From assembly GCF_014635545.1 (NCBI RefSeq), contig NZ_BMDA01000001.1, positions 1,318,739-1,382,738 of the forward strand: DNA of 64,000 nt, given 5' to 3'. A program made the translations under genes and the position numbers. Shown piece by piece: positions 61,044-64,000 of this stretch (position 1 is its first letter; each line of letters starts with the position of its first letter). Under the pieces are notes generated by a model. The model was not told the DNA's origin and did no database searches. It was given only the letters and a program-made list of their open reading frames with translations. Origin of the DNA: Acinetobacter courvalinii. Lineage in GTDB: Bacteria; Pseudomonadota; Gammaproteobacteria; Pseudomonadales; Moraxellaceae.

Positions 61044-63320
61044 CTAAACCATTACTGGCTGCAAACGTACAGGTACATATTTATGGTAGGGCGTCTTGGA
61101 CAACGGGTCACAATGCCGTGTCGAGGTCAGACGGTTCAATTGTGGTCCAACCGGTGCAGCACCAGCATAACTTAAACCATAACCGTGCGGTAATGACACC
61201 ACGCCTTTGCGCATCCCTTCATCCAGTTCCACCATTACCAGAATCTGGCCATGCTCAGAAATACATTGCAGCATTTGCCCTGTTTCAACACCTAACGCCA
61301 CCGCATCATCAGGATTGATTCTTAAACGCCCTTCTGCATCGACTTTACGCCAGGCAGGATCTCTATAGATCTGGTTGGCATTGTAGCTACGTCGCTCACC
61401 AGCCAGCAAGATAAAAGGATAGTCTGCCGTGGCTGCAAATTTCTGATGCTGTAACTGCGCCAGCTCGATAAACATTTCCGGAATTGCTAAACGGATCATT
61501 TTATCTTTATAGGCGATCAGCTCCCAGACATCGGCATAATCATGCTGCGACAGCACCACGCCTGAACGCTGTTGCAAAATGGCCTGAAACAGCTTGACCC
61601 CAAGATTAAGACGATTGCCTGCATAGCCCGCTCGCTTCACCGCTTTAAAATGCTGTGCCGCATATTGCATGCATAAGGGCAACAATAAAGCGGTCGAAGC
61701 TGCATCGTCTGGTAATGTTTTACCTAGAGTTCGATAAACGATAGAGGCAGCATAAGGAATCAGTTGCTTATGTTGAACAAAACTGGCCCCCAGCGCTCCG
61801 AAATAGGCAAGATAAGCCGTTTTTGCACTGTCTTTTTGCGCAATTTTGCTCAGGATGGGAAACTGTCGCGGAATCACCTGCATGGCTTCCAGTAATCGGG
61901 TATAAATTTCGGCCTCAGGCAAAGTATCACCTTGGGCTTTAAAAAGTGGATGGCGTAAATGAAAGCCATTTTTAGGAAATTCCAAATTGAATCCGGTAAA
62001 TTCCCATTTTTCGAACTGACTATGCGCCGGCAAAATATAATCGGCCAGACGTGCAGTTTCTGTCATCGCAACGTCCACCACGACCAGAAGCTCCAGTGAC
62101 CGGAAGGCTTGCTCATAAGCTGCCGTATCAGGATAAGTCAGTAAAGGATTACAACTATCCACAAATACGGCACGAATCCGTTTTTCTCCTGCCTTTAGGA
62201 TCTCATCTGGCAAGATATTCGGCGGAAAGAACCCCGAAATCGGAAACATTTTATGGTGAACTGTACGCCGATACTTGGGATTGCGCTCATCGGTATGGCT
62301 CAGGATTGGAATAAACATACTATGCAGATTATTGCTTCCCTGCTGTCCAAAATGTCCTGTCAGGAGATATAGAAGTTTCTCTAAATAGCCATTCAAGGTG
62401 GTGTTTAAGGTATGTTGAATTCCCAAATCAATACGTACACAACCACGTTTGGCTTGAGCAAAGTCACGTACGATCTGATAAATCAACCCAACCGGAACGT
62501 CTGCTTTGTGGATATATTGTTCTATCGGAACCGCCGCAAAAGCCTGCTTTACTTCATCAAAACCATGAGTATGTTGATCTATAAACTGCTGGTCATAAAG
62601 ATTTTCCTGCAACAGGATCGCAATCATGGCAGACATCAGATAAGCGTCCGTTCCCGGTTTCAGCTGTACATGAATATCCGCCTGTTTGGCTGTTTCGGTG
62701 ACACGCGGATCGAACACCACCATGGTGCGATCCGGATCTTTTTTAATCTGTTTCAAGGTATCTCTGGCATTGGGAATGCCATGTGCCTGAAAGGGATTGG
62801 TTCCAATAAACAGCACATAATCAGCATGCTCCACATCCTCGGTGGTATGACAGGCCTGGCTACCAAATAAACGACCATTGACCCAGAAATCTCCTGTTTT
62901 TTCCTGAGCTAAGGAGTTATAAGCATAAAAGCTTTTCATGGCATATAACAGTTGCCGACCATAAGCAGCGCCCAAATGATTGCCCTGCCCACCGCCACCG
63001 ACAGTAGCGAATGCAGTTCCACCATGGGTATCCCGAATCTGGACCAGCTGTTCGGCAATCTCCTGAATCGCCTGGTCCCAGCTGATCTGCTGAAAGGAAC
63101 CATCAGCTTGACGCTTTAATGGTGCTGTCAAACGGTCTGCATGTTGCTGATAATGTTGCAATCGCGCTGCTTTCTGACAGATATAACCTTGTGAAAAAGG
63201 ATGGTTTACATCACCTTTGATCTTTTTAAACTGGTTATCTTCAATGTCCACACTCAGCCCACAGTTACGTGAACATAGTATGCAAGCTGTGACATCCTGT
63301 CTGGGTACCATGCCAGTCAT
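61044..63320 (-). CDS. Molybdopterin-dependent oxidoreductase with an N-terminal [4Fe-4S] domain
   Basis: A 758-residue DMSO-reductase-superfamily enzyme. The cluster motif is C13-x2-C16-x3-C20-x27-C48. Cys157-His158 in FGSQACHTTEDVEHADYVLFIGTNPFQAHG are at the place of the Mo ligand and adjacent His of formate dehydrogenase-type enzymes. The C-terminal molybdopterin dinucleotide-binding domain (RLRINPDDAVALGVETGQML, SLPHGYGLSY) is complete. No Tat signal is seen, so it is cytoplasmic. The substrate is unknown; formate-dehydrogenase- or nitrate-reductase-like labels would be guesses. It lies 26 bp from a MaoC-like gene and beside the Moco operon. Confidence 0.88.
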   Translation of the reverse strand: MTGMVPRQDVTACILCSRNCGLSVDIEDNQFKKIKGDVNHPFSQGYICQKAARLQHYQQHADRLTAPLKRQADGSFQQISWDQAIQEIAEQLVQIRDTHGGTAFATVGGGGQGNHLGAAYGRQLLYAMKSFYAYNSLAQEKTGDFWVNGRLFGSQACHTTEDVEHADYVLFIGTNPFQAHGIPNARDTLKQIKKDPDRTMVVFDPRVTETAKQADIHVQLKPGTDAYLMSAMIAILLQENLYDQQFIDQHTHGFDEVKQAFAAVPIEQYIHKADVPVGLIYQIVRDFAQAKRGCVRIDLGIQHTLNTTLNGYLEKLLYLLTGHFGQQGSNNLHSMFIPILSHTDERNPKYRRTVHHKMFPISGFFPPNILPDEILKAGEKRIRAVFVDSCNPLLTYPDTAAYEQAFRSLELLVVVDVAMTETARLADYILPAHSQFEKWEFTGFNLEFPKNGFHLRHPLFKAQGDTLPEAEIYTRLLEAMQVIPRQFPILSKIAQKDSAKTAYLAYFGALGASFVQHKQLIPYAASIVYRTLGKTLPDDAASTALLLPLCMQYAAQHFKAVKRAGYAGNRLNLGVKLFQAILQQRSGVVLSQHDYADVWELIAYKDKMIRLAIPEMFIELAQLQHQKFAATADYPFILLAGERRSYNANQIYRDPAWRKVDAEGRLRINPDDAVALGVETGQMLQCISEHGQILVMVELDEGMRKGVVSLPHGYGLSYAGAAPVGPQLNRLTSTRHCDPLSKTPYHKYVPVRLQPVMV

Positions 63321-63346
63321 TATTTTTCACCTTAATATTTATTGTT

Positions 63347-64000
63347 TTATGAATATTGACCTGTTAAGCAGATTTGTCCTGCTGCTCCCACTAAACGGAC
63401 ATGATTCTGCCCCTGCTCGCTGCTGATTTCGACTTGGTTATGTTCTGAAGGCAATTTAACCGGTTTTAAAAAGCGCACATCAATTTGCTGGATCGGTTCA
63501 GGAAGTAATTCAAAGCTGCGTGCAAACATACCAAAGCCATGTAAAACTTTTTGTCCAAAGCTCGACATTTTCGCTAACGGCCCGATCCAATGAATTGGAT
63601 TAAAGTCACCCGTCAGCAAGGCAAACTTAAAACCATCATCCGCTGTCGCCGACCACTCTCCCACAGATTGCCAGGTTTTGTCATCACGAGATTCTGTACG
63701 TTTGCTTTTCTTAAAATGCGGCAACATAAATACCATGTGTAATACCGTTTCGACTAATTCTGGCTGGGTAATCGTTCCGGTAATGATTTGCACGGAAAGA
63801 CGTGCCAGACCATTTCGTTCGTCCACCGTGGCGATTTTGGCCTGAATCAGCAGCTTTTCATTTCTTGGAATATCACCATAAATTTTTAAACTCACTCCTT
63901 GATTAATCACCTGACTGAGCGGATAAGCAGTCTGTAACAGTAGACGGGTCGCAAATGACAGCCCCCACTGGGATACCATATGTGCCGGAATTGTATTGGA
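63347..64000 (-). CDS. MaoC-like (hot-dog) dehydratase family protein, 5' end outside window
   Basis: The frame is open to the right edge, giving the last 217 residues. The reading runs upstream of the first visible ATG (63979) without a stop, so the true start lies outside. The C-terminal half has FALLTGDFNPIHWIGPLAKMSSFGQKVLHGFGMFARSFELL, where Asp and His of the GD-x-NPIH motif are the MaoC hydratase dyad. The N-terminal part looks like a second, degenerate hot-dog domain. It may hydrate a 2-enoyl-CoA or act as a thioester-binding partner. It is probably cotranscribed with the molybdopterin enzyme 26 bp downstream. Confidence 0.8.
   Translation of the reverse strand, partial: SNTIPAHMVSQWGLSFATRLLLQTAYPLSQVINQGVSLKIYGDIPRNEKLLIQAKIATVDERNGLARLSVQIITGTITQPELVETVLHMVFMLPHFKKSKRTESRDDKTWQSVGEWSATADDGFKFALLTGDFNPIHWIGPLAKMSSFGQKVLHGFGMFARSFELLPEPIQQIDVRFLKPVKLPSEHNQVEISSEQGQNHVRLVGAAGQICLTGQYS

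Noticed and set aside
1-64000. CRISPR arrays, IS elements, prophage genes, tRNA or rRNA genes
   Set aside because: No regularly spaced repeats, transposase or integrase motifs, or RNA gene signatures were seen in any gap.

Overview
The window is a 64 kb piece of chromosome from a gamma-proteobacterium of the genus Acinetobacter, or something very close to it. I infer this from the moderately AT-rich base composition, the AlkM-type alkane hydroxylase divergent from an AraC-type regulator, the paa gene order, the MoaC-MoaB fusion, and a bam-lpx block that is not followed by lpxB. No lookup was possible, so the genus is a recognition call. I see no rRNA, tRNA, CRISPR, prophage, transposase or plasmid genes.

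Layout. (1) 1-5900: the tail of an IclR regulator, then a small catabolic module (aldehyde dehydrogenase, double SnoaL-like protein, GntR/FadR regulator, soluble PDC/Cache-like sensor, APC permease). (2) 6000-19700: a complete phenylacetate (paa) pathway. paaA-B-C-D-E-F-G-H-J-K-X-Y run leftwards and paaZ plus a DUF1330 gene run rightwards from a shared 265-bp control region. No paaI is present. (3) 20100-28400: a lipid/alkane region with an MFS carrier, two acyl-CoA dehydrogenases of which only one shows the usual catalytic Glu motif, glutathione reductase, alkane monooxygenase alkM and its divergent regulator alkR. (4) 28400-40800: a long leftward envelope and housekeeping block, rimO-pyrH-frr-uppS-cdsA-dxr-rseP-bamA-skp-lpxD-fabZ-lpxA. 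(5) 41100-49700: ntrB-ntrC (glnL-glnG) behind a good sigma-54 promoter, a TetR regulator, argF, a phosphatase-like protein, ispF, a secreted hypothetical, and dadA under a tandem glycine riboswitch. (6) 49700-56600: fumC with a probable Fur site, a GalE-like protein lacking the catalytic Lys, tusDCBE for tRNA 2-thiouridine, and a DMT exporter divergent from a MocR regulator beside an HxlR regulator. (7) 56700-64000: molybdenum cofactor synthesis (moaA, moaD, moaE, moaCB, moeA), then a molybdopterin oxidoreductase and a MaoC-like gene cut by the right edge.

How they work together: the window combines degradation of aromatic acids (paa) and alkanes/fatty acids, both feeding acetyl-CoA and succinyl-CoA, with core envelope biogenesis, nitrogen control and cofactor supply. 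Moco genes lie next to a likely Moco consumer. Nothing here is clearly a wholly new system. The most informative observations are regulatory (glycine riboswitch on dadA, NtrC/sigma-54 on ntrBC, Fur on fumC, a promoter abutting the alkR start codon, palindromes at paaX and hxlR) and proteins with altered active sites (GalE-like, PTP-like, the acyl-CoA dehydrogenase pair).
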